Source of the DNA: Psoroptes ovis
Lineage: Eukaryota; Arthropoda; Arachnida; Sarcoptiformes; Psoroptidae
Reading direction: 5' to 3'
DNA: 64,000 nucleotides
Assembly (NCBI GenBank): GCA_002943765.1
Contig: PQWQ01000001.1
Span: 744,001 to 808,000, forward strand
Shown here: piece after piece, positions 36,201-46,217 of the stretch
Layout: the number at the start of each line of letters is the position of its first letter
Numbering within the stretch: the stretch's first letter is position 1
The notes under the pieces: model-generated
What the model was told of the DNA's origin: nothing
What the model saw: only the letters and a program-made list of their open reading frames with translations
Database searches by the model: none
Translations under genes and position numbers: made by a program

Positions 36201-39200
36201 ATTCAACGGATTCAGCGGATTCAATGGATTTAATGGACTTAATGGATTCACTGGATTTAATTTGGAGAGTGGTCCATCTTTATCGAATGGGTTTAATTTT
36301 GAGAGTGGTCCATCTTCTTTATCAAATGGATTCAATTTTGAAAGTGGTCCATCTTTATCGAATGGGTTCAATTCGGAGAGTAATTTTTTACCAGTATTCA
36401 GTGGATTCAACGGATTCAATGGATTGAATGGACTTAATGGATTCAATGGATTGAATTTTGAGAGTGGATTGAATGGATTCAATTTGGATAATGGTCCATC
36501 TTTATCAAACGGGTTCAATTTGGATAAAGGTTCATCTTCTTTATCAAACGGGTTCAATTCGGAGAGTAATTTTTTACCAGTATTCAGTGGATTCAACGGA
36601 TTCAATGGATTGAATGGACTTAATGGATTCGATGGATTAAATTTGGAGAGTGGATTGAATGGATTCAATTTGGATAATGGTCCATCTTTATCAAACGGGT
36701 TCAATTTGGATAAAGGTCCATCTTCTTTGTCAAAAGGGTTCAATTTAGAGAGTGGTCCATCTTTATCAAATGGGTTCAATTCTGAGAGTAATTTTTTACC
36801 AGTATTCAGTGGATTCAACGGATTCAATGGATTGAATTTGGAGAGTGGATTTAATGGATTTAATTTGGAGAGTGGATTTAAAGGATTCAATGGATTGAAT
36901 TTGGAGAGTGGATTTAATGGATTTAATTTCGATAATGGTCCATCTTTATCAAACGGGTTCAATTTGGATAAAGGTCCATCCTCTTTATCGAATGGATTCA
37001 ATTTGGAGAGTGGGCCATCTTCTTTGTCGAAAGGATTCAATTTAGAGAGTGGTCCATCTTTATCAAATGGGTTCAATTCTGAGAGTAATTTTTTACCAGT
37101 ATTCAATGGATTTAACGGATTCAATGGATTGAATTTGGAGAGTGGATTTAATGGATTTAATTTGGAGAGTGGATTTAATGGATTTAATTTGGATAATGGT
37201 CCATCTTTATCAAACGGGTTCAATTTGGATAAAGGTCCATCCTCTTTATCGAATGGATTCAATTTGGAGAGTGGGCCATCTTCTTTGTCGAAAGGATTCA
37301 ATTTGGAGAGTGGCCCATCTTCTTTGTCGAAAGGATTCAATTTGGAGAGTGGCCCATCTTCTTTGTCGAAAGGATTCAATTTGGAGAGTGGCCCATCTTC
37401 TTTGTCGAAAGGATTCAATTTGGAGAGTGGCCCATCTTCTTTATCGAGTGGATTTAATTTAGAGAGTGGTCCATCTTCTTTGTCGAAGGGATTCAATTTG
37501 GATAGAGGTCCATCCTCTTTATCAAATGGATTTAATTTTGAGAGTGGTCCATCTTCTTTATCGGAAGGATTCAATTTAGAGAATGGTCCATCTTCTTTGT
37601 CGAAGGGATTCAATTTGGATAGAGGTCCATCCTCTTTATCAAATGGATTTAATTTTGAGAGTGGTCCATCTTCTTTATCGAACGGATTCAATTTGGATAG
37701 AGGTCCATCATCTTTATCGAATGGATTTAATTTTGAGAGTGGTCCATCTTCTTTATCGAATGGATTCAATTTCGACAATGGTCCTTGGCCAGGTTTTAAA
37801 GGGTTCAATATTGGGAATAATAGTTTGCCAGGATTCAACGGGTTAAACGGATTAAATGGATTCAGCGGATTTAATTTGGAGAGTGGATTGAATGGATTTA
37901 ATTTGGAGAGTGGATTGAATGGATTTAATTTGGAGAGCGGTCCATCTTTATCGAATGGATTCAATTTAGATAATGGTCCATCTTCTTTATCGAGTGGATT
38001 CAATTTGGATAAAGGTCCATCTTCTTTGTCAAAAGGGTTCAATTTGGATAGTGGTCCATCTTTCTTATCTAGTGGATTCAATTTTGACAGGGGTCCATTT
38101 TCTTTGTCGAGTGGATTTAATTTGGATAGTGGTCCATCTTTCTTATCTGATGGATTCAATTTAGATAATGGTCCATCTTCTTTATCGAAAGGATTCAATT
38201 TGGATAAAGGTCCATCTTCTTTATCGAAAGGATTCAATTTGGATAAAGGTCCATCTTCTTTATCAAATGGATTCAATTTAGAGAGTGGTCCATTCTCTTT
38301 ATCGAATGGATTCAATTTCGATAAAGGTCCATCATCTTTGTCGAAAGGATTCAATTTCGACAATGGTCCTTTGCCAGGTTTCAAAGGGTTCAATTTTGAA
38401 AATATGATTTTACCGGGGCTGAGTGGGTTCAATATTGGGAATAATAGTTTGCCAGGATTCAACGGATTAAACGGATTGAATGGATTCAGTGGATTTAATT
38501 TGGAGAGTGGATTAAATGGATTCAATTTGGATAATGGCCCATCTTTATCAAACGGGTTCAATTTGGAGAGTGGTCCATCTTCTTTATCGAATGGATTAAA
38601 TTTAGAGAATGGCCCTTCTTCTTTGTCAAAAGGATTGAATTTAGAGAATGGTCCCTTTTTTTTATCAAAAGGATTTAACTTTGATGACGGTTTTTTGCCA
38701 AGTCCAAATGGATTATCTTTTTTCTCGTCTTTGTCGTCTTTGTCATCTTGATCCTCTTTATCATCTTTACCATCTTTGTCGTCAAACTTTTCTTTGATTG
38801 GTTTCGTTGGATCTGGTAATATTTTTTCGAATGGTTTATCATCATCGTCTTTATCATCTGGTTTCGGTACACCTGGTATGAATCCAAATAAATCTTTCAA
38901 AGGTTTGAATGGATCTGGGAATCCTTTTCCAAATAGTTTTTTATCATTATCTTTATCAGGTCTGAATGGTTTTGGGAAAAGTTTAGAAAAAGGCCCTTTG
39001 CCTGGCTTTCCGAAAAATGGCATATCAGCCAAGATCTTAGCGCCTAAAAGACCTTCCAATAAGTTTTTGTCTTTGTCGTCATCTTCTTTATCGTCTGGTT
39101 TTGGAATTCCTGGCAGAAATCCAAACAATTTTTTCATAGGTTTGAATGGATCTGGAAATCCTTTTCCAAATGGTTTTCTGCCATGATCATTATGTTTGCC

Positions 39201-40312
39201 ATCTGGTTTCGGTACGCCAGGAATGAATCCAAATAAATCTTTGACAGGTTTAAATGGATCAACAAAGAATTCTTCTAATGGTTTTGGCTCATGATCGTCA
39301 TCATCAGCTTTTTCATCTGGTTTCGGAATACCGGGCATAAGTCCGAAAAATTTTTTCGCTGGTTTAAATGGACGCGGGAAAAATTTTTCGAATGGATTTT
39401 TGTCTTTATCTTCATCTTCTTCATCATCTGATTTAGGCTTGCCAGGTAAGAATCCAAATAAATCTTTTCCTGGTTTCATTGGATTATGATGTTTTTTACC
39501 AGGTTTCGGTAAGAATGGCAACATTCCTGCTCCAAATAATTTTTTCATATTTGATTCATCTTTGTCGGAATCAACAGGATCTTTATCGTCGGCATTAGGT
39601 AAGTCATCTTTTGATTCCATCAATTTTTCCATTGCTTCAGGTAGCGATGTTTTTTCATCGGAATCCGATGGATTTTCTTCTTCTTTTTCATCTGGTTTTT
39701 CGGATTCATTTTCTGATGCTTCATCTGAGGGTTTTTGGAACAATATCGAAAAAGGGCCATCATCTTGGTCGTCTTCATCATCGTTGTCATCATTGTTGTC
39801 ATTATTTTTGCCATCATTTTTGTCATCATTTTTGTCATCATCTTTGTCGTCTTTATCTTTATCATTATCTGAAGGATTTTCTTTGTCATCCTCATCGGAA
39901 TTTGATGGACCAAAAAATAGCTTAGACAATGAGTCTTCATCTGAATCCGATAGCAATTGGCTTAATGGATCTTCGTCTTTAGATTCTTCTTTGGGCTCAT
40001 CAAGTTCAAATATATTTTCCAAAAATCCTTTTGCACCACCTATTTCCGAACCGATTGAGCTGCCAATAATGCCACCATCTATACCACCTTTTAAACCTCC
40101 ATGAATTTGACCGAGTGCTGCACCGATTGGATTCAAATGATAGTGATCTATGAAGAATTCGTATAAAAGTTATTCAATTTATAAATTGAAAATATTTTTT
40201 AAATAATAAAAATTTAGCATACAAATACAATACCTTCATTTTTGTGTATGCATGAAGCTTGTGACGATATAAGCAAAATGCTTAACGTCAAAGCAATCGA
40301 TAAAATCTTCAT
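33243..40312 (-). CDS. Secreted giant tandem-repeat protein 2 (2327 aa), GPLSKLNPFDKED array
   Basis: Exon 1 (40312-40234) encodes a signal peptide, MKILSIALTLSILLISSQ. An 86-bp phase-1 intron (40233-40148) leads to a single 6905-bp exon. Order: a glycine-zipper-like head homologous to the neighbour gene (GGIDGGIIGSSIGSEIGGAKG), a Ser/Asp/Glu/Lys-rich region (about residues 80-240), then about seven longer units ending in LPGxPKPDDK. After that come several dozen 12-13 residue repeats GPLSKLNPFDK(E)D, broken up by NPLNPLNPL and GKKLLSELNPFDK linkers. His/Gly/Pro motifs follow (GPFHHDKKGPFG), then an FGPFGPFGPF run and a non-repetitive C-terminus with a single Cys (TPGCGGK). The frame is kept open across the whole array. 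The stop codon lies inside an AATAAA. No known family was recognised; it reads as an extracellular structural or coacervating protein (inference). Confidence 0.88.
34060..38690 (-). repeat. 36/39-bp higher-order repeat array of the 2327-aa gene
   Basis: Units of 36 or 39 bp encode GPLSKLNPFDKD or GPLSKLNPFDKED. Larger blocks are copied within the array: about 650 bp at 34630-35280 match 36181-36831 at an offset of 1551 bp, with no mismatch that I could see. A further block shared by about 35600 and 37193 shows the same pattern. All length changes are multiples of 3. The array is very likely length-polymorphic. Confidence 0.9.
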
Positions 40313-40470
40313 CTCAAATTTTTTTTCTAAATTTGAGTATCAATCAATGTATTAATATCACGTCGTATGTATGAAATTATGAAGAAAATTTTTATTTTTA
40401 TTTTTCAAATAAAATATTCAATGATTTGATGATCAAATTGAATCGATGATATTTTCATTCATGATTTTGC

Positions 40471-40483
40471 TGGTTTATATATG
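40471..40483 (-). promoter_or_regulatory. TATA box of the 2327-aa repeat gene
   Basis: Minus-strand CATATATAAACCA, about 165 bp upstream of the ATG at 40312, identical to the element before the 956-aa paralogue. The duplication carried it to 44465-44477 as well. Confidence 0.65.
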
Positions 40484-41003
40484 TTTTTTTTGGATGATCT
40501 TCGAGAAAAAAAGAAAAAAAAAATATCGGATATTTGCTGGCATATTTCACATTTACAGCTAACAACAAGATGATAACTAATTGATGATAATCCAAGAGAT
40601 AATTGATTAATAAATTATCCATTCAAGTGAATCAATCACGTTCAATTTTCCGATTTCAATTATTTTTTTTTCTGTTGTCGAAAGTTCTGGCATGAAATGA
40701 ACAAAGCTATTAGTGTCCCAGTGACCAATAATTTCGAAGAATTGATTGATCAATTGAAATTTCCTTTGATTTTGTTTAAACTACAAACAAAAAATGTTTA
40801 TATTTGAAATTTGTAAAATTGAAATTGAAATCACAGATATTTTTTTGAATTTTTTTTTCAAATTCCAATTTTCATTCATCTCCAATAGGTGGAGGCTTTA
40901 ATAATGTTTTTTTTGTTTTGTTTACATTTTTTCATGTTTACATTGTGTTGTGGTTTGAAATTAAATTTTCCAAAATCTAAATCAAGAAAATTAATGCCAA
41001 AAA

Positions 41004-41750
41004 ATGGATCGACAATTTGAAATAGTATTGGACTCATTGCTACAAAGAAGTCAAGATTTAATGATTGCATTATCATTATTCATGAATCGTATCGATAATG
41101 AACGTTTAGAATATAATCATTATGCTGATGCATTTGCATCGTTTCAAGGATATATTGCAAATATTCTTAAAATTGTTCAACCAAATAATCAAAATTTATC
41201 ATTACATACAATATTTCCGTTGAAATTATCACCGAATGATGATGAAACATTGATAATGGCAACTGAAGGCCGTTTACGTTCATTGAATCATGATACGGCA
41301 CCAATTTATTTACGTACATTATTAGAACCTGAACTACAAGATCGTCTTAATATTTATCAAACAAAAGGCAATTCAATTAATAATGATCAAGCACAAAAAC
41401 AAATACAACAAGCAAATAAAATCAGTCAAAATATGATCGATTTGATACGTGGCCATAAAGAAAAATGGGAAAGCGATAGTCGTAATCCAATGCCACCAAC
41501 ATATTCACAAAATGATACATATCTATTATCAGCTGCTATATTCAATGGAAAAGGTTTACGTACTGGTCCAGATATGAGTGGACAAAAATTAGTGTCATCA
41601 TCATCAACACAACAACCGACTGGTGTTGCTAATCCATTATCGTCAACATCAGCTTCAGCGGCTTCAGGTCAACGAAATGCGCCTGGAAAATCGCAACCAA
41701 GTATTAAAACACAAATTAAAGCTGCTTCATCAACTCATCCATATCGTTGA
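41004..41750 (+). CDS. MED8: Mediator complex subunit 8 (copy 1)
   Basis: Head-module subunit of the nuclear Mediator complex that bridges regulators and RNA polymerase II. It is an intronless frame of 248 aa, close to the usual animal length. MED8 features are in order: an N-terminal helix (MDRQFEIVLDSLLQRSQDL), LSLHTIFPLKLSPNDDETL, the TEGRLRSLNHDTAP segment that aligns with the animal LMRQTEGRV...HEVVP region, and AQKQIQQANKI. The C-terminal signature IKTQIKAASSTHPYR matches the known IKTNIKSASMHPYQR-type ending. It is divergent from the 2327-aa repeat gene and convergent with the propeptide-like gene. Coding sequence is identical to copy 2. A poly(A) signal is at 41894-41899. Confidence 0.93.
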   Translation: MDRQFEIVLDSLLQRSQDLMIALSLFMNRIDNERLEYNHYADAFASFQGYIANILKIVQPNNQNLSLHTIFPLKLSPNDDETLIMATEGRLRSLNHDTAPIYLRTLLEPELQDRLNIYQTKGNSINNDQAQKQIQQANKISQNMIDLIRGHKEKWESDSRNPMPPTYSQNDTYLLSAAIFNGKGLRTGPDMSGQKLVSSSSTQQPTGVANPLSSTSASAASGQRNAPGKSQPSIKTQIKAASSTHPYR

Positions 41751-41893
41751 AATACATCCAAAAAAATAAAATAACGAATAACAAACAAACAAACATTCAT
41801 ACAAATCACGTTCATTAATTAATTAATTTTTTTTATTATTATTTTGCTTATACGATCATTTTTTTTCGAATGATAATTTGATATTAAAAATTT

Positions 41894-41899
41894 AATAAA
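41894..41899 (+). terminator. MED8 poly(A) signal (copy 1)
   Basis: AATAAA about 145 nt after the MED8 stop codon. A second AATAAA sits only about 15 nt after the stop at 41766-41771. The same pair is present in copy 2. Confidence 0.5.
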
Positions 41900-42224
41900 T
41901 CAAATTTATGTAAGATTTTCCAGTGTAAATTCAACAAAATCTTTGTGTAGAAAAAGAAAATCTTTCGCATTTTTCAAATTATGAAAAAGAAAAAAAATAT
42001 TCGTGGGCTTTTCATTCATTTCAAATCGGTTTGACAAAAAAAAAAAAAAAAAAAATGGATGAGCAAATAGTAATAATAATAAATGAATGAATGAATTTAA
42101 TAAGAAAAGAAAAAAAATATGTGTAAAAATAATTAAGTATGAATTCATATTTAATTTGAAAAAAAATGCTAAGTAAAAATTCCTGAATTGAATAAAATTT
42201 TTCTTCTTTGCTCAGGTTCAATCA

Positions 42225-43827
42225 TTATCCATTACTGATGGCTGATGTCGATGATAAATGATTGTGATCATGATTTGCAGATTCAGATGAAGCAATTTGC
42301 TGCGTAGATTGATTATCTTGTTGTTGATGTTGCTGCTGCAGCTTCTGCTGTTGATCATTAACATCATCATCATCATCTTTAGCTATTTCCATTGTCATAA
42401 CATCCAATGTTGGATAACGTAACCGATAATCGTATGTATTATTCATCATAATATTTTTACCATATAATTCGGATAAATTCGGTATTGGTAATACATTATC
42501 TATTAATGAAAAATGAATTAAGAAATTTGAAAATTTGAATACAAAAATTATCGATAATAATAATAATTACCCGAACAATTCATTTGATGAATAAAACGAA
42601 ATGGTGATAATAGTGTTTGATTGTTACTATTTTCAACATTTATCATGAGGCCATAATTCGGTAATTGATTTTGCCAATCATTGATAACATTTTGAACATT
42701 GAAATCAATATGTCCACGATAATAACCTGGTATCGTGCGGCGATCAACAAGTCTTACGTTTGCTATTTCATATTTATAAATCGTGAAGAAATCATTTTTT
42801 TTTAATATGAATCTCGATGAATAATGATTGAATAATTAATTTTATACTAACCAAAACGATTTCGTTTTAAAGGTGGTAAATACTGATATAATGAAATGAT
42901 TAATTTATTTGTTTCGCATTTCGCTAACATTTCGGAATAATCATCACCATCTGCATCATCATTTATAAAAAAAGGAAAGATGGAATGAAAATTTTGAATT
43001 AATTAATTTTTTTCCATCAATTTACCATTTTTCAACGGGTCACAAAGACCATCAAATATGAACAAACGCAGTTTAGCCCACATGACTGTGATATGAGTTC
43101 GAGAATCCGGTGATTTAGGGATATTTAATTCAAAATAAAGTTTCATTTCCATTCGTTCACCAGTGGTTGATGATTGATGATTATTAATGGTTTGTATAAT
43201 ATCTGATATGCTCATATCGCATGTTGGATAAAAACTTTGCAATCGTTGTGCATATACTTCAGAATTTATCAATGATGATGGTGATGATGGAGATGATTGA
43301 ATTGGTGCCAAAGATAATTGTGATGATGATGGTTTAAATTCATTATTCGTATTAACTATCGACATTTTCGGGGTTGGTGGACCGTTTTCCAATACATTTT
43401 TTATCTGTACAACATCAACATTCAATGATGAAGCAGTAACATTTGTTGCCGGTGGCGTTCGTCCTGATAACAGTATTTGCATCAATTGTTCACGTATCAA
43501 ATTTAAATGATTTTGCTTGACTCTTTTGCAAATCATTGGAATGAAAATTACATTTTCAAAAAGTACTGTATAAATTAAAAAAAAATACCTTTCACGTGCC
43601 ATTATTCTTTCTTGTTCAATTTGTTTTTGACTAATCGTTGTTGGCAATGTTGTTGTTGTCGATGTCTGCTGCTGTTGTTGGTGATTAGTTGAAATTGGAG
43701 TTATATTAGCAATCTGTACACTACCATTACCAAATACCTGTAACGAAACCATTGTCGATTGTCCATTTGTTGTTTGTATAATGAACGATTTAGTTACTAA
43801 CGATATCAAATATATTAATAATATCAT
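42225..43827 (-). CDS. TGF-beta propeptide-like protein without ligand domain (copy 1, 5'-altered)
   Basis: Five exons (43827-43589, 43522-43026, 42950-42852, 42762-42571 and 42499-42225) splice in frame into 433 aa plus stop. The N-terminus is hydrophobic (MILLIYLISLVTKSFII). The segment RVKQNHLNLIREQLMQILLS resembles the start of a TGF-beta latency propeptide. Later, YFELNIPKSPDSRTHITVMW and GHIDFNVQNVINDWQNQ with PNYGLMINVEN resemble the propeptide arm and its W..N...GL motif. There is no furin site followed by a seven-cysteine ligand, only a D-rich and Gln-rich tail. The frame stays open upstream of the ATG to an acceptor at 43875. In copy 1 the ancestral upstream exon has been replaced by the orphan signal-peptide exon of the repeat gene. 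Family call is moderate. Confidence 0.6.
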
Positions 43828-44227
43828 TATGATTGTATAAATTACGAATAATATCTGGATATGATATGATTTTATCTAATATTGCGGCGAAGAAAAATTA
43901 TATTTATAATTAGTAAAGATTAATTAATCATCAGGGATTCAAAAAATGAAAAAAATAAATCAATTTTTACCCGAAACAAAAAAAGAAAATCGTAAATTTC
44001 AAATTTCAATTTCAATTGTCATTTTGAAATTATAATCATCAACATTAGTTTTCCATTTAAATGTACATTATTCAATCGTACATTGATTTGAATTCTTTTG
44101 ATTCATTGTAAAAAGAATGAATTTGAAATCAATTTGAAGATATATCATTGATTCGTATAAAAGTTATTCAATTTATAAATTGAAAATATTTTTTAAATAA
44201 TAAAAATTTAGCATACAAATACAATAC

Positions 44228-44306
44228 CTTCATTTTTGTGTATGCATGAAGCTTGTGACGATATAAGCAAAATGCTTAACGTCAAAGCAATCGATAAAAT
44301 CTTCAT
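44228..44306 (-). pseudogene. Orphan duplicated exon 1 (signal peptide) of the 2327-aa gene
   Basis: Exact copy of 40234-40312, with ATG, signal peptide and intact GT donor, but the large second exon is absent downstream. The next minus-strand gene is copy 1 of the propeptide-like gene. It is either dead or it splices into that gene. The phase-1 donor does not match the acceptor at 43875 (early stop), but would fit a TTAG acceptor just before 43796. Confidence 0.8.
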
Positions 44307-44464
44307 CTCAAATTTTTTTTCTAAATTTGAGTATCAATCAATGTATTAATATCACGTCGTATGTATGAAATTATGAAGAAAATTTTTATTTTTATTTTTC
44401 AAATAAAATATTCAATGATTTGATGATCAAATTGAATCGATGATATTTTCATTCATGATTTTGC

Positions 44465-44477
44465 TGGTTTATATATG
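44465..44477 (-). promoter_or_regulatory. Duplicated TATA box before the orphan exon
   Basis: Same 13-mer as at 40471-40483, carried by the tandem duplication. It could still drive transcription leftward through the orphan exon and into copy 1 of the propeptide-like gene. Confidence 0.55.
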
Positions 44478-44997
44478 TTTTTTTTGGATGATCTTCGAGA
44501 AAAAAAGAAAAAAAAAATATCGGATATTTGCTGGCATATTTCACATTTACAGCTAACAACAAGATGATAACTAATTGATGATAATCCAAGAGATAATTGA
44601 TTAATAAATTATCCATTCAAGTGAATCAATCACGTTCAATTTTCCGATTTCAATTATTTTTTTTTCTGTTGTCGAAAGTTCTGGCATGAAATGAACAAAG
44701 CTATTAGTGTCCCAGTGACCAATAATTTCGAAGAATTGATTGATCAATTGAAATTTCCTTTGATTTTGTTTAAACTACAAACAAAAAATGTTTATATTTG
44801 AAATTTGTAAAATTGAAATTGAAATCACAGATATTTTTTTGAATTTTTTTTTCAAATTCCAATTTTCATTCATCTCCAATAGGTGGAGGCTTTAATAATG
44901 TTTTTTTTGTTTTGTTTACATTTTTTCATGTTTACATTGTGTTGTGGTTTGAAATTAAATTTTCCAAAATCTAAATCAAGAAAATTAATGCCAAAAA

Positions 44998-45744
44998 ATG
45001 GATCGACAATTTGAAATAGTATTGGACTCATTGCTACAAAGAAGTCAAGATTTAATGATTGCATTATCATTATTCATGAATCGTATCGATAATGAACGTT
45101 TAGAATATAATCATTATGCTGATGCATTTGCATCGTTTCAAGGATATATTGCAAATATTCTTAAAATTGTTCAACCAAATAATCAAAATTTATCATTACA
45201 TACAATATTTCCGTTGAAATTATCACCGAATGATGATGAAACATTGATAATGGCAACTGAAGGCCGTTTACGTTCATTGAATCATGATACGGCACCAATT
45301 TATTTACGTACATTATTAGAACCTGAACTACAAGATCGTCTTAATATTTATCAAACAAAAGGCAATTCAATTAATAATGATCAAGCACAAAAACAAATAC
45401 AACAAGCAAATAAAATCAGTCAAAATATGATCGATTTGATACGTGGCCATAAAGAAAAATGGGAAAGCGATAGTCGTAATCCAATGCCACCAACATATTC
45501 ACAAAATGATACATATCTATTATCAGCTGCTATATTCAATGGAAAAGGTTTACGTACTGGTCCAGATATGAGTGGACAAAAATTAGTGTCATCATCATCA
45601 ACACAACAACCGACTGGTGTTGCTAATCCATTATCGTCAACATCAGCTTCAGCGGCTTCAGGTCAACGAAATGCGCCTGGAAAATCGCAACCAAGTATTA
45701 AAACACAAATTAAAGCTGCTTCATCAACTCATCCATATCGTTGA
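44998..45744 (+). CDS. MED8: Mediator complex subunit 8 (copy 2)
   Basis: Identical in coding sequence to 41004-41750, including start context, the C-terminal IKTQIKAASSTHPYR ending and 3' UTR. The whole upstream intergenic region is included in the duplicated unit, so this copy should keep its promoter. If real, the animal carries two identical copies of a gene that is normally single-copy, with possible dosage effects on Mediator head assembly. Confidence 0.92.
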   Translation: MDRQFEIVLDSLLQRSQDLMIALSLFMNRIDNERLEYNHYADAFASFQGYIANILKIVQPNNQNLSLHTIFPLKLSPNDDETLIMATEGRLRSLNHDTAPIYLRTLLEPELQDRLNIYQTKGNSINNDQAQKQIQQANKISQNMIDLIRGHKEKWESDSRNPMPPTYSQNDTYLLSAAIFNGKGLRTGPDMSGQKLVSSSSTQQPTGVANPLSSTSASAASGQRNAPGKSQPSIKTQIKAASSTHPYR

Positions 45745-45887
45745 AATACATCCAAAAAAATAAAATAACGAATAACAAACAAACAAACATTCATACAAAT
45801 CACGTTCATTAATTAATTAATTTTTTTTATTATTATTTTGCTTATACGATCATTTTTTTTCGAATGATAATTTGATATTAAAAATTT

Positions 45888-45893
45888 AATAAA
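45888..45893 (+). terminator. MED8 poly(A) signal (copy 2)
   Basis: AATAAA, counterpart of 41894-41899 in the second duplicated unit. Confidence 0.5.
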
Positions 45894-46217
45894 TCAAATT
45901 TATGTAAGATTTTCCAGTGTAAATTCAACAAAATCTTTGTGTAGAAAAAGAAAATCTTTCGCATTTTTCAAATTATGAAAAAGAAAAAAAATATTCGTGG
46001 GCTTTTCATTCATTTCAAATCGGTTTGACAAAAAAAAAAAAAAAAAAATGGATGAGCAAATAGTAATAATAATAAATGAATGAATGAATTTAATAAGAAA
46101 AGAAAAAAAATATGTGTAAAAATAATTAAGTATGAATTCATATTTAATTTGAAAAAAAATGCTAAGTAAAAATTCCTGAATTGAATAAAATTTTTCTTCT
46201 TTGCTCAGGTTCAATCA

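Larger units (their letters stand above)
40157..44150. repeat. Tandem segmental duplication, copy 1 (3994 bp)
   Basis: From ATTCGTATAAAAG at 40157 to CATTG at 44150, this block repeats directly after itself. It contains exon 1 and promoter of the 2327-aa gene, complete MED8, and the propeptide-like gene up to part of its first intron. The only difference from copy 2 that I could find is a poly(A) of 20 versus 19. The junction shows 3-bp ATT microhomology, and ATTCGTAT occurs at both ancestral breakpoints (40157 and 48150). Confidence 0.95.

Noticed and set aside
41906..42221. Minus-strand hydrophobic Phe/Leu-rich frames downstream of the propeptide-like gene
   Set aside because: They come from poly(A) and AT-rich MED8 3' flank. 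They contain no Cys-rich ligand domain, which is what I was looking for there.
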